A stretch of 64,000 nt of DNA from Gemmata massiliana (GCA_000531095.1 HG799472.1:44126-108125), one strand, 5' to 3'; shown: positions 24,962-33,543, counted from the stretch's first letter. A program made the numbers and translations. Notes: generated from the sequence alone by a model not told the origin.

Positions 24962-25831
24962 ATGGCGTTCCAGTTCAACTGTCCGACGTGCGGGACCGCG
25001 ATGATTGGGTCCGCGGACCGCGTCGGGCGCGACGTCCGGTGCCCGAATTGTCAGGCCGTTTTCCCCTCGCCCGAACCGCCACTGCTCGAAACGGTTGAGC
25101 CGCTCCCGATCGACGACCGGTACCCGGAACCCGATCCGCCGCGCGAACCGCGGCGCCGGGAGCCGCGCGACGACTACGATCGTGAATACGACCGCGATTA
25201 CGACGAGGAGCCGCGCCCGCGCCGGCGGCGCCGGCCACCGCCTCCTCCACCGGGGCGCGGACCACTGTTCTGGATCGTCATCATTTTCGGTGTTCTCTTT
25301 CTGGGAACCTGTGCGTGCTGTGGGGGCGGGTTTCTGCTCATTCCGGGTGAGAAGTGGCACAAGCACCAGTCGGCCGAGGGCAGTTTCGCGGTCGATGTGC
25401 CAATGCCCGTGAAAAAGGACATGCCGATTCCGGGAGTGAAACTGGAACCGGGGCAGCGGGCCGAGGGCGGGATTCTGTGGAAGCGCGGGGAGGTCTATTT
25501 GATCTCTTACATGCCAATTCCCCCGGTCGGTCAGCGAGCGATGACCGAGCAGGCGCTGCTCGATGAAGCCGTTAACGACATGAGGAAGGACCGGGCAATC
25601 AAGCGAATTGTGCGCGACGAGCGCGTGACCGTGTCCGGGTACCCGGGGCGCGAGGTCGAGTACCTCTACGAAGACGGCGGCACGTATGTGGGGCGAATCG
25701 TCATCTCCAACCGGTACTTGTACCTCGTCGTTGCTGGCGGGCGGTTCGTGAGTCCCGGCAACGCCAACGTGCGCAAGTTCCTCGACTCGTTCGAGGTCAC
25801 CGGTGCGAAGGTTCAGTTCGGGCGCCCGTGA
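24962..25831 (+). CDS. Zinc-ribbon membrane protein, unknown function
   Basis: The 289-residue product starts with an MJ0042-like zinc ribbon (CPTCGTAMIGSADRVGRDVRCPNC, residues 7-30). A Pro/Arg/Asp/Glu-rich low-complexity stretch spans residues 35-98 (DYDREYDRDYDEEPRPRRRRR). A single transmembrane helix (WIVIIFGVLFLGTCACCGGGFLLI) is at about 103-126, and a folded C-terminal domain of 160 residues follows, presumably outside. The architecture ribbon-linker-helix-exported domain is common in planctomycetes. It starts 18 bases after the deacetylase gene and is probably co-transcribed with it. The domain after the helix is not one I recognise. Confidence 0.7.
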   Translation: MAFQFNCPTCGTAMIGSADRVGRDVRCPNCQAVFPSPEPPLLETVEPLPIDDRYPEPDPPREPRRREPRDDYDREYDRDYDEEPRPRRRRRPPPPPPGRGPLFWIVIIFGVLFLGTCACCGGGFLLIPGEKWHKHQSAEGSFAVDVPMPVKKDMPIPGVKLEPGQRAEGGILWKRGEVYLISYMPIPPVGQRAMTEQALLDEAVNDMRKDRAIKRIVRDERVTVSGYPGREVEYLYEDGGTYVGRIVISNRYLYLVVAGGRFVSPGNANVRKFLDSFEVTGAKVQFGRP

Positions 25832-25845
25832 GACGGGTTGTGGGG

Positions 25846-25948
25846 AAAGCGTTTTGACAGGATTAACAGGATCGACAGGATAAGAGCCAAAAGGTTTAAT
25901 GGCTTTGGTTTTCATCTTGTCGATCCTGTTAATCCTGTCAAAACGCTT
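25846..25948. repeat. Long inverted repeat with 9-base ACAGGATxx units
   Basis: Arms of about 36 bases (25846-25881 and 25913-25948) contain three tandem ACAGGAT units each and close on a second short stem. It lies between the convergent zinc-ribbon and HU genes. The same module forms the element at 38551-38687. It would fold strongly in RNA from either strand. Confidence 0.88.
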
Positions 25949-25968
25949 TTGAACCTCCCAAAACGCCG

Positions 25969-25990
25969 ACGCCCGGCGCGGGCCGGGCGT
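25969..25990 (-). terminator. Terminator of HU gene
   Basis: A nine-base stem (25969-25977 with 25982-25990) closes a four-base loop, and the minus strand continues with CGGCGTTTTGGG. It lies 29 bases past the HU stop codon. Confidence 0.6.
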
Positions 25991-26018
25991 GAGTGATCGA
26001 TCGGTGAGTGCTCGTGCC

Positions 26019-26366
26019 TTACGCGAGGGCGCTCTTGATCGCCTTGATCGGGCGGATGTTCACCTTGTTGAACGCGGGGCGCGCCTTCGTGGTGTATTCC
26101 TTGCCGTTGAGCGGGTTCTTCTTCACTTCGCCGCCCGGCCGCGACTTGACTTGCGTCAGCGACATGCGGGCCAGCCCCGGGAACACGAACTTCTTCGGGC
26201 CGCTCGAGCTGAGTTGTTCCGTGACCGTGTCGACGATCGCGCCCAGCACGGCTTCGATCTGCTTCTTGGTCAGTTCCGTCTTCTCCGCGAGGTGACCGAC
26301 GAGTTGCGACTTCGTCATCGCCTTCTTCGCCGCCTTTTTCGGGGCGGCCTTCGCAGCCTTCGCCAT
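26019..26366 (-). CDS. HU-family DNA-binding protein with Lys/Ala tail
   Basis: HU proteins bend and compact DNA. The 115-residue product has the HU fold from residue 17 (MTKSQLVGHLAEKTELTKKQ...). The beta-arm region reads FVFPGLARMSLTQVKSRPGGEVKKNPLNGKEY. It is preceded by a 16-residue Lys/Ala segment (AKAAKAAPKKAAKKA) resembling the H1-like protein at 6022. The conserved arm 'GRNPxTG' is altered to VKKNPLNGKEY, as in planctomycete and other divergent HU proteins. The ATG at 26366 follows a GGAG-like site. A possible promoter lies at 26413-26442. Confidence 0.88.
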   Translation of the reverse strand: MAKAAKAAPKKAAKKAMTKSQLVGHLAEKTELTKKQIEAVLGAIVDTVTEQLSSSGPKKFVFPGLARMSLTQVKSRPGGEVKKNPLNGKEYTTKARPAFNKVNIRPIKAIKSALA

Positions 26367-26751
26367 GACAGCACTCCAACAAGGGTGAGGGGAAAATCCG
26401 AAACTGCTTGAAAACTAAGGGGTTTTGCAGTTGGTTGTCAACAAGACAACGCAATTTCCCTGGAAATATCCAGTATTTCCCACCATCGGACCCACACGGG
26501 AGCGAATTTCGCCTGAATTTTCAGGCTTCCGCAACGCTACACCTGCTACTTGCGCCACGCCCGAACCGGCCATAGCAAGTATTGAGCCGATACCCGAGCT
26601 TCAGCTCATTGGCGCAAGTTACACAATCCGCACAATCGGACCTGTCGGGACAGGATGACACGAACCGGTAGTCGCTCTTTGGCGTCCCCTAATGGTGCTG
26701 GAACCGCGATTGTGGTTGTTGCGGTTATTGGGGTTGCAGGGAGTGATCCGA
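26367..26751. other. AT-richer divergent intergenic region
   Basis: This 385-base gap lies between divergent HU and WD40 genes. It contains AT-rich stretches at 26395-26490, a short palindrome around 26450-26480, and a GAGCTTCAGCTC palindrome near 26598. No gene pattern is visible. It should hold promoters for both flanking genes. Confidence 0.45.
26413..26442 (-). promoter_or_regulatory. Candidate promoter of HU gene
   Basis: A perfect TTGACA (26442-26437 on the minus strand) is followed after 18 bases by TTAGTT (26418-26413), about 45 bases upstream of the HU start. The -10 match is weak (three of six). Confidence 0.35.
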
Positions 26752-27909
26752 ATGAACCTGGTTTCGCGCGTGTCGCTGTTGGCTCTGGGGCCGCTGGCTG
26801 CGGCCGCGTGCCGGGCCGCGGGTGCGGCGGCGGTTTCCGACGGGGTTTCGGCCGTTGCCCGCGTGCTCACCGAGCGCCTGACCGACCAAAGCCGGCGCGT
26901 GACCGACGCCCTTGGTGCCGCGTCGACTCGCGCGTGGCACGCGCTGGAACTTGCACTCGCGGGCGATTCGGTGCTCGCCTTCGCGGACCGGGCCGATGAC
27001 CGGGCATTTCGTGAGCAAGTGCGGCTGTTCTTGCTGAACGCCCAGTTCGACGGCCGGGCCGCGAGTGATTCCGACTTTGCCGTGCGCTGCCTGGACGAGC
27101 TGCGCACGGCGCGCATGTCGGGGGTGCTCGGCGGCGACGCGGACCCGAACGCGCTCGCCGCGCGCCTCGGCGACCTCGCGCACTTCAGCGACCCGGCGGC
27201 CGTTGTTCGCGGGCAGTGGGCGCTCGCGGACGAAATCGGTGCCGAGCTGCGCGCACGCGGGTTCGGCACGCTCGCGGCGTTCCTGGTTCTGCGCCCCGCC
27301 GGTGACCCGAACGCGGACCCGCTGCTGGCGGTCGCGGTGCGGTACTATTTCCGGCGCGCGGTGGAGGACGATCCGCGCCTCTTCCAGGGGCTCGCGTTCT
27401 CGCAGTTGGAGCGCATCGGCCGGGCACAGGAAGATGCCGCGAGCGCCCTCGCGGGAGTAATGTCGCGCCTCGACGCGCTGCACGCGACGTTGCGCGACCA
27501 GGAACTACCGCTGGCAGAAGAGTTCGTGGAGGTTCCGGTCCCGTCGGTCGCCGACCGGTTCCGCGACGAGACGAACGGCGTCCTCGCGGTTTCGCCGGAC
27601 GAGTCGCGTGTGTTGGGTGGCTCACGCTACGACGGCAAGTTGCGCCTGTTCGATGCCCGCACTGGGAAGGAGCTTCGGCGCCTGCCGGGGCATGCGGGCT
27701 GGGTGACGTGCGTGGCGTTCGCGCCTGACGGTTCGCGTGCGCTGTCCGGCGGCGAGGACGGCGCGGTGAAGTTGTGGGACGTGACGAGCGGGAAATTGCT
27801 CCGCACGTGGCCGCAAAAGGGCACGAGGCCGAACGCCCTCGCGTTCACGACCGACGGGCGCGCCCAGATTCGCGGGGCGGATGGCGCCGTCCTCGTGTGG
27901 AAGGTGTGA
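26752..27909 (+). CDS. WD40-repeat protein with helical N-terminal domain
   Basis: The 385-residue product has a helical N-terminal part of about 265 residues, rich in Ala and Arg. It ends in a short WD40 region: VLAVSPDESRVLGGSRYDGKLRLFDARTGKELRRLPGH, then WVTCVAFAPDGSRALSGGEDGAVKLWDVTSGKLLRTW, then a weaker third unit. Only about three blades are present, too few for a closed propeller, so it may pair with another copy. The ATG at 26752 follows GGGAG. The N-terminal domain is not recognised. WD40 pieces with unrelated heads are frequent in Gemmata-type genomes. Confidence 0.7.
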   Translation: MNLVSRVSLLALGPLAAAACRAAGAAAVSDGVSAVARVLTERLTDQSRRVTDALGAASTRAWHALELALAGDSVLAFADRADDRAFREQVRLFLLNAQFDGRAASDSDFAVRCLDELRTARMSGVLGGDADPNALAARLGDLAHFSDPAAVVRGQWALADEIGAELRARGFGTLAAFLVLRPAGDPNADPLLAVAVRYYFRRAVEDDPRLFQGLAFSQLERIGRAQEDAASALAGVMSRLDALHATLRDQELPLAEEFVEVPVPSVADRFRDETNGVLAVSPDESRVLGGSRYDGKLRLFDARTGKELRRLPGHAGWVTCVAFAPDGSRALSGGEDGAVKLWDVTSGKLLRTWPQKGTRPNALAFTTDGRAQIRGADGAVLVWKV

Positions 27910-27960
27910 AGCAGAACCGTTCGACCGACCGCAATCCAAAGCCACTGGGTGCGAGAAGCA

Positions 27961-28030
27961 CCACCCGCTCGTTGGCACTCGCGGTTCGCCTGGAGCTTTC
28001 TGGGCGAACCGCGAGTGCCAACGAGGGTGG
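27961..28030. repeat. Inverted repeat between convergent genes
   Basis: Arms 27961-27990 and 28003-28030 pair over about 28 bases with a two-base bulge around a 12-base loop. The core reads TTGGCACTCGCGGTTCGCC. It fills the gap between the WD40 gene and the secretin-like gene that meets it, so it should stop both transcripts. Confidence 0.85.
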
Positions 28031-28057
28031 AACGGCTTTTGATGGCACCCGGAGCCC

Positions 28058-28897
28058 TTATCGCCCAACCGAGCGAGGTGCCGGGGCGACCGGGAGTTCT
28101 TCTTCGACCACGCGCGCCGACACCACGAGAAGTGTGCGCACCTCGCGTTTGAAATACGCGACTGACTTGAACAGGCGCCCGAGGTACGGGATGTTGGAAA
28201 GCACCGGGGGACCGTACTCGGTGCGTTCTTCCACCGTCGTCACCGGTCCGGTAATCACCACATGCCCGTTCGACGGTAGGGACAGTTCCTTCTTCTCGAT
28301 CGCGATTGTCCGTACTTGAGGGGCTTGAAGGAACTGAGTGAACGGGATCGCCGGTCCTCCGTTCATTGCCGGGGTCTGGGTCGTGACCGGGACGAGAGGT
28401 ATGAGGTCGCTTGCGAGGCTCGTGTTCGTGTACCCCGTGGATACGGACACGGACCGGCGATCGGCAGACACGCTCCCACACACGGTCAGCACGTCGCCCA
28501 GTTCGACTACCGTCTTCTTTGCGACCAGTGCGACGCTCCCTTTTACCTGCCGGGCTTCGAGCCCGGTGACGAACTCACGGTTGCTGCCGACCCGGACCGT
28601 TGCGGGTTCGCCGCTCGACGCGACCACCTTCGGCGTACAGAGGATGTTCGCGCGCGGATCGGATTGTGCGTCGGCGAACAGGGCTTTGAGTTGTTCGTCG
28701 GACAGGAACGCAACGCCGCCTTCTTCCGGCTTCACCGCTTTCAGTACGGCTCCGGGTTCAGCGGACACCCGGACGACTCGCACCTCGAAGGTGACCAGCG
28801 GCGCGGTCGCGGTCCGGGTGGAGGCCGGCTCAGCCGCCGCGATGGGCGCCAGGTGCGTTCCGGCAACAAAAAGAGCGCAGAGGAGTCGCAGGTTCAT
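28058..28897 (-). CDS. Solo secretin-domain protein
   Basis: The 279-residue product has a signal peptide (LLCALFVAGTHLAPIAAAEP). It is followed by a type II/III secretin-like core: DPRANILCTPKVVASSGEPATVRVG, VELGDVLTVCGSVSADRRSVSV and, near the end, PVLSNIPYLGRLFKSVAYFKREVRTLLVVSARVV. The 'S-x-I-P-x-L-G-x-L-F' motif is diagnostic of the secretin beta domain. At this length only the secretin core and a short N-terminal part are present; the N0-N3 ring domains of PilQ/GspD are missing. No secretion genes are adjacent. It may form part of an envelope pore or be a derived, non-channel member. The ATG at 28897 is used instead of the longer frame. Confidence 0.78.
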   Translation of the reverse strand: MNLRLLCALFVAGTHLAPIAAAEPASTRTATAPLVTFEVRVVRVSAEPGAVLKAVKPEEGGVAFLSDEQLKALFADAQSDPRANILCTPKVVASSGEPATVRVGSNREFVTGLEARQVKGSVALVAKKTVVELGDVLTVCGSVSADRRSVSVSTGYTNTSLASDLIPLVPVTTQTPAMNGGPAIPFTQFLQAPQVRTIAIEKKELSLPSNGHVVITGPVTTVEERTEYGPPVLSNIPYLGRLFKSVAYFKREVRTLLVVSARVVEEELPVAPAPRSVGR

Positions 28898-29167
28898 CCG
28901 TGATCCCTCGGTAATGGTGATGGCCCGCGAACGATAGCGAGAGGTGTGTTCCAAGCAAGGAAAAAAGTCAAAGAAATAACGCCGCCCGACCGACACGCTC
29001 GTTCGTGTCGAGCGCGAGTTCTCGCGCTTCCCGTCTCCATCAGCACGCATTGGTATGAGCCATCGGTGAGAGTCTCACGCCGCTTCCATTTTTAACTTGC
29101 GTTCGTGAGTGCCCCCGGACTCAATGACGGCGGGTTCATTCCTCCCTCAGTTATTGGGAAGTCGCTC

Positions 29168-29884
29168 ATGGCAGTTTTCACCGCGAAGGTGCCGGTTGCG
29201 ATTGCGACCGGCATCGTTGGCTTCTTACTCGGGGGCGGCCTTGTTGGGGTCGTCATGACGTACAGTCTGAGCAAGCCGGACCAACAGGCCGCAGCCGCAC
29301 CCGGCGGGGACGAGGAGAAGGGCGGTGATCCCAAAGGTGGGAAGGGCGGCATGCCCGGCGGTGGTGGAGGCGGAAAGGGTGGGAAGGGTGGCGGAGGCGG
29401 AGGGGGTGGAAAGGGTGGAGGGGCGAAAGGTGGTGGCGGAGGGGGAGGTGGGCCTGGTGGCGGTGGGTTCGGTGGCGGAGGTGGTGGAGGCGCTCCTGGT
29501 GGTCAGAGGGGACCGAGTGCCAAGTTCCAGCTCACGCAACTCGTGAACAAGCTCGATGCGCTTACCAAGAAACCGCTCGTGGTCGAACTGACCGCGGACC
29601 AGAAGAAGCAAACCAAGGAGTTGCTCGCCGGCTTGGAAGCGGCTGACGACCTAAAAGAAGAGGACGCGAAGAGCAAACTGGACGCGCTACTCAAGTTGTT
29701 TGAAGGCAACAAGGAAACGCTGGAGGCGGCCGGCTACCGGTGGCCCGGTGGGGGCGGTGGCGGAATGGGCGGTGGAGGGATGGGGGGCGGAGGGATGGGC
29801 GCGGGCGCCCCGCCTCCGAACCCCTTTAAGGTGGGGGAAGGGGCGGACCGGCTGAAATCGCTCCAGTCAACGCTTGGAAAGTAA
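29168..29884 (+). CDS. Glycine-rich single-helix membrane protein
   Basis: The 238-residue product has a membrane helix at residues 8-30 (VAIATGIVGFLLGGGLVGVV). A low-complexity Gly/Lys tract of about 80 residues (47-125) follows, then a charged helical segment (LTADQKKQTKELLAGLEAADDLKEEDAKSKLDALLKLF). It ends with a second Gly/Met tract. The fold of the helical part resembles small planctomycete exported regulators or sensors, but I do not recognise the family. The Gly tract probably varies in length between strains. A terminator follows at 30008-30047. Confidence 0.65.
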   Translation: MAVFTAKVPVAIATGIVGFLLGGGLVGVVMTYSLSKPDQQAAAAPGGDEEKGGDPKGGKGGMPGGGGGGKGGKGGGGGGGGKGGGAKGGGGGGGGPGGGGFGGGGGGGAPGGQRGPSAKFQLTQLVNKLDALTKKPLVVELTADQKKQTKELLAGLEAADDLKEEDAKSKLDALLKLFEGNKETLEAAGYRWPGGGGGGMGGGGMGGGGMGAGAPPPNPFKVGEGADRLKSLQSTLGK

Positions 29885-30314
29885 CACCCGACGCGACCTG
29901 CGCACTCGGGTGCCCGCTCACGAACCTCCGTGCGCGTGTTTGTACGTCGCCTGGGTGCCCGACGTTCAGATAATTCTGCTATAGCCTCAAAAAATTGGCT
30001 CCCGGTGCCGTTCTGTGTGTCGAAGTGCACAGAACGGTATCTTTTTTCCGCAGAACGGGAAACATTCGGCCTCTTCCTGCGTCTATATTTATGTTGGCTT
30101 CGGAATTGCTAATGTTTGTTTCGCTCGCAACCGACATCGGTTCGGAAGCGAGCGGAAAGTAACGTCTCGGTAACAGCAGGACGGAACTTGAGAGAAAAAT
30201 GAGTCTGGCCTGCAAGATGCGGAGAATTGTGTCGTAGACTCTAGTAATGAGGAACGCCGGCGGGGGCAATACCAACCTCACCCGCCTGCCGGCACCATCC
30301 AGGAGGGACATCTC
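29885..30314. other. Long leader/intergenic region before csrA
   Basis: The 430 bases hold the terminator at 30008-30047, an AT-rich stretch near 30080-30130, and a GC hairpin at 30256-30293 just before the csrA ribosome-binding site. I see no gene. The csrA promoter is presumably within 30060-30240, but no clear -35/-10 stands out. Confidence 0.45.
30008..30047 (+). terminator. Rho-independent terminator of Gly-rich gene
   Basis: A perfect ten-base stem (30008-30017 with 30028-30037) closes a ten-base loop and is followed by TATCTTTTTTCC. It lies about 120 bases past the end of the Gly-rich gene. Confidence 0.75.
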
Positions 30315-30659
30315 ATGCTCGTTCTCACTCGGCGCCCCGGCGAATCCATCATCATTGCCGGCGACATCAAGATCACGGTGGTTAACGTTGGCCCCGGCCG
30401 CGTAAAGTTGGGTATCGAAGCCCCACCGCACGTGCGTGTCGATCGCCAGGAAATCCACGACAAGATCGAACAATCCGCCGACGTTTTGGCGGCCGTGGGT
30501 GGCGAAGTCGGTATCGACTCCCAGAACACGATGATTAGCAGCGGTCCGGACACGACCACCATCAGCGCGGCTCCGGTCGGCGCGCCACAAGCGGCGCCGG
30601 CTACGGTGCCGCCGCTCGGGAAATTGAGCAAGTACCGGCTGCCGCGCAAGCCCCGCTAG
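30315..30659 (+). CDS. csrA: CsrA-type RNA-binding regulator with long tail
   Basis: CsrA binds GGA motifs in mRNA leaders and controls translation. Residues 1-60 match the family (MLVLTRRPGESIIIAGDIKITVVNVGPGRVKLGIEAP...VRVDRQEIHDKI). Arg7 and the GRVKLGIEAP strand that touch RNA are intact. Usual length is about 60-70 residues; here a 50-residue Ser/Thr/Ala/Pro tail (SGPDTTTISAAPVGAPQAAPATVPP) ends in a basic KYRLPRKPR. The tail could extend RNA contact or be disordered. The ATG is preceded by AGGAGGGA, which itself carries GGA motifs, so self-repression is possible. It has its own terminator at 30733. Confidence 0.9.
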   Translation: MLVLTRRPGESIIIAGDIKITVVNVGPGRVKLGIEAPPHVRVDRQEIHDKIEQSADVLAAVGGEVGIDSQNTMISSGPDTTTISAAPVGAPQAAPATVPPLGKLSKYRLPRKPR

Positions 30660-30732
30660 GTCGCTAATCGCGCTGTTGGTTACAACTCCGCACGTCATTC
30701 GCCTCAACAGTTCTCTTCAATGAGAAATGAAT

Positions 30733-30765
30733 GCCCGCGCCTTCGCGCGGGCTTTCTTTCTTTCA
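30733..30765 (+). terminator. Rho-independent terminator of csrA
   Basis: A perfect eight-base GC stem (30733-30740 with 30745-30752) closes a CTTC loop and is followed by TTTCTTTCTTTC. Confidence 0.85.
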
Positions 30766-30849
30766 CCTGTTTGAAATCCCTGGCCGTCCGCGTCGTCATT
30801 CCGGAGAACCACCCGGGGACTCCGTCGTTTCCACACCTTGGGAGCCGGC

Positions 30850-31605
30850 ATGCTCACCGCGATTCTGCTGGTGGTTAGCTGTGTCATTTCTGACCACCCT
30901 GTGGGCCATTTTGAGCCAGCCCCGAGCGACCAGTGTGACCCGGCGAAAACGGTTGCCCCCAAGGAGGCGCTTCAGCCGTTTAACGTGTTAGTCGGTTCCT
31001 GGAAGGGAAGTGGGATGCCCGAGGGCACGAAGGAAGAGCGCGCGGCCGGCGCGTGGGAAGAGACGGTCGCGTGGGAGTGGAAGTTCAAGGACCAGGATGC
31101 GTGGCTGGCCGTTACGTTCAAGAAGGGAAAGCACTTCACGAAGGGCGAGCTGCGCTACACCCCAGATAAGGACACGAAGGCAGCGCCGCGGTTCACACTC
31201 ACACTGACGGCCGTTGACAAGTCCACCGCGACGTTCGTCGGCGGGCTGACCGACAAGGACAAAGTGCTCACGCTCGCGCGCACCGATGGCCCAGCCGCCG
31301 AGGACCAGCGCATCGTCTTCAGCCTACTACACAGCAATCGTCATCTTTACCGATTGGAAACGCGCCCGGCAGGAACGACAGTCGCCTACAGCAAGAAGTA
31401 CCAAGTGGGTGCGACCAAAGAGGGCGAACCGTTCGCGGCCACCACGAAGGGGCCGGAGTGCATCGTCAGCGGCGGGCTGGGCACGATGAAGGTGAGCTAC
31501 AAGGGCAAGGACTACTGGGTGTGCTGCTCCGGGTGCCGCGACGAGTTCAAAGAGAATCCGGAAAAGTACATCAAGGAAGCCGAAGCGAAAGCGAAGAAGC
31601 AATAG
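30850..31605 (+). CDS. Exported protein with C-terminal YHS/TRASH-like domain
   Basis: The 251-residue product has a short signal segment. A domain at residues 30-180 resembles DUF1579/THAP4-like beta-barrels: NVLVGSWKGSGMPEGTKEE, with AWEETVAWEWKFKDQ, then strand-like FTLTLTAVDKSTATFVGG. The C-terminus is a YHS-like metal-binding unit: KVSYKGKDYWVCCSGCRDEFKENPEKYI. The CCSGC cluster is typical of heavy-metal or copper-binding TRASH/YHS folds. It may bind a metal outside the inner membrane. I use the ATG at 30850; the TTG at 30838 would add four residues. The combination of the two domains is seen in other planctomycetes. Confidence 0.7.
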   Translation: MLTAILLVVSCVISDHPVGHFEPAPSDQCDPAKTVAPKEALQPFNVLVGSWKGSGMPEGTKEERAAGAWEETVAWEWKFKDQDAWLAVTFKKGKHFTKGELRYTPDKDTKAAPRFTLTLTAVDKSTATFVGGLTDKDKVLTLARTDGPAAEDQRIVFSLLHSNRHLYRLETRPAGTTVAYSKKYQVGATKEGEPFAATTKGPECIVSGGLGTMKVSYKGKDYWVCCSGCRDEFKENPEKYIKEAEAKAKKQ

Positions 31606-31795
31606 TTCCAGAATTCGCGCGCCGGGTTCCGAACGCCAAGTTCAAGAGGCGACGCGAATTACTTGATTTCGATCCCGCGCGCAAAACGCGGAACCCGCAA
31701 CTTGGAACTTGAAGTCCGCTCCCCGGCGGCAATAATGCGGTCGCCAGTCCGATCCCCCGACCGGCCGAGCGCCGGTTGCTTCTCGGAGCACGCTC

Positions 31796-33445
31796 ATGGC
31801 GGAAGCCCTCCCCTCCGATTTGGCCAAGGTCGATCCGCGTGAGGCGTGGGCGCCGTGGAAACCGGCCAACGGCGAGTGGAACCGCAAGTGGGTCGCGCAC
31901 CTCTTCCGCCGCGCCGGGTTCGGCGCGACGCCCGCCGAAACAGACAGGGCGCTCGCTGAGGGTTTGAACAAAACCCTTTCGCATTTCATGACGGGGGACG
32001 CGGACGCGGCCGACCGCCTCGAACTGCTCACCGAAACGGGCAAGTATTACACCGAGCCGGTGAGCCTCCGCGTGTGGTGGCTCTACGCGATGACGGAGGG
32101 CGGGTACCCGCTGCGCGAGAAGCTGGCCCTGTTCTGGCACAACCACTTCGCCACCAGCTACGCGAAGGTGCGCAGCACGAAGCTGATGTACGAGCAGAAC
32201 GTCACCATCCGGAAGCACGCGCTCGGCAAATTCCGGCCATTCCTGCTCGACATGAGCAGGGACACGGCCATGCTGGTGTGGCTCGACTCCAACCGCAACG
32301 TGAAGGGCGCGCCCAACGAGAACTACGCCCGCGAGGTGATGGAGCTGTTCTCGCTCGGTGTCGGCAATTACACCGAGAAGGACATCCAAGAAGCTGCCCG
32401 CGCGCTGACCGGCTGGCACCACGACGCCGAGGTGCTGAAGTTCGAGTTTAACCACGAACTACACGACGAGGGCAGCAAGACGGTCTTCGGGAAAACGGGT
32501 AAGTGGACCGGTGAAGACGTCGTTCGTCTGTGCTGCGATCAGCAAGCGTGCGCGGCGTTCCTGGTGTCGAAACTCTACTCGTTCCTCGTGAGCGAAACGC
32601 CACCGCCGAAGGCGCTACTGGCGCCGCTCGCGGACCAGTTCCGCAAATCGGATTACGATATCGCGGCCCTTGTGAAGACGATCCTCGGTTCGCGGTTGTT
32701 CTTCAGCGAGCACGCTTACCACAAGTGCGTGAAGTGGCCGGTCGAATGCGCGCTGGGCGCGGTTCGCAGCGCGGTCGGAGAGCGCATCCCGCTCTCCGAC
32801 GTGGTCGACCCACTCGCGAAGATGGGCCAAGCGCTGTTCGCCCCGCCGAACGTGAAGGGCTGGCGCACCGGGACCGACTGGCTGAACAGCGCGACGCTGC
32901 TCGCGCGAAACAACTTCGCGGAGAAGGTCGCGGTCGGCGAATGGAGCCGCAACGGGCGCCCGCGCCCGTCGCAGCAGTTCGGGTTCGTCGCCGAGCCGAC
33001 GAAAGTGGACGCCCCTCCGAGCGAGCCCGCTCCGCCGCCGGCTCCGGAAGCGAAGCACGACATCTGCACCGCGATCTTCGCGGCGAATCCCAAGGACATT
33101 GCGGCGGTCGTGAAGCAAATGAGCACGCTGCTCTATGGCGAAGCGGCCGCTCCCGCACAGGTCAAGAAGCTCGAAACGTTCCTGCTGACGCCCGGCCCCA
33201 CGGCGGGCGCCGCGCCCGCGGCCCCGAAGGGACCGAAGCCGAAGAGTAAGGGGCTAACCCCTCCCGAGACCAAATCGGCGGACGGGGCAAAGGCCAAATC
33301 GGAACCCGAACCCAAGCCCAAGAAGGTGGAACCGCCCAAGCCGCTCGATCCGAAAGACGTGAAGCTCGATTCGCCGGAGTTCAAGGCGCGCGTTCGCGAA
33401 GCCTACCACGCGATGATGTGTCTGCCGGAATACCAACTGAACTAG
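31796..33445 (+). CDS. DUF1800 family protein
   Basis: The 549-residue product is a DUF1800 protein, a family encoded next to DUF1501 genes in many bacteria and of unknown function. Hallmarks are HLFRRAGFGATPAETDRAL, LREKLALFWHNHFATSYAKVRS, NYAREVMELFSLGVGNYTEKDIQEAARALTGW and KMGQALFAPPNVKGWRTGTDWLN. After residue 385 the family sequence gives way to a Pro/Ala/Lys-rich linker and an unusual repeat-poor tail (PKPKSKGLTPPETKSADG). The tail ends in a segment like the family's last helix (FKARVREAYHAMMCLPEYQLN). No signal peptide is obvious, although relatives are often exported. It is 98 bases upstream of the DUF1501 gene. Confidence 0.88.
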   Translation: MAEALPSDLAKVDPREAWAPWKPANGEWNRKWVAHLFRRAGFGATPAETDRALAEGLNKTLSHFMTGDADAADRLELLTETGKYYTEPVSLRVWWLYAMTEGGYPLREKLALFWHNHFATSYAKVRSTKLMYEQNVTIRKHALGKFRPFLLDMSRDTAMLVWLDSNRNVKGAPNENYAREVMELFSLGVGNYTEKDIQEAARALTGWHHDAEVLKFEFNHELHDEGSKTVFGKTGKWTGEDVVRLCCDQQACAAFLVSKLYSFLVSETPPPKALLAPLADQFRKSDYDIAALVKTILGSRLFFSEHAYHKCVKWPVECALGAVRSAVGERIPLSDVVDPLAKMGQALFAPPNVKGWRTGTDWLNSATLLARNNFAEKVAVGEWSRNGRPRPSQQFGFVAEPTKVDAPPSEPAPPPAPEAKHDICTAIFAANPKDIAAVVKQMSTLLYGEAAAPAQVKKLETFLLTPGPTAGAAPAAPKGPKPKSKGLTPPETKSADGAKAKSEPEPKPKKVEPPKPLDPKDVKLDSPEFKARVREAYHAMMCLPEYQLN

Positions 33446-33493
33446 AGCGAACGTTCGAGGGCGCTTGCGCCCCCTTCGCTCGCGGCTTTCACT

Positions 33494-33518
33494 AGCCGGC
33501 TCAGGCCGGCCGTTCGCC
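33494..33518. repeat. GGCGAACGGCCGG repeat, copy 3 (reversed)
   Basis: The reverse complement reads GGCGAACGGCCGGCCTGAGC, matching the copies at 23125 and 38512. It lies between the DUF1800 and DUF1501 genes and could form a hairpin in their shared transcript. Confidence 0.55.
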
Positions 33519-33543
33519 CAATCCCTTTCACCGAGGTTCGCCA

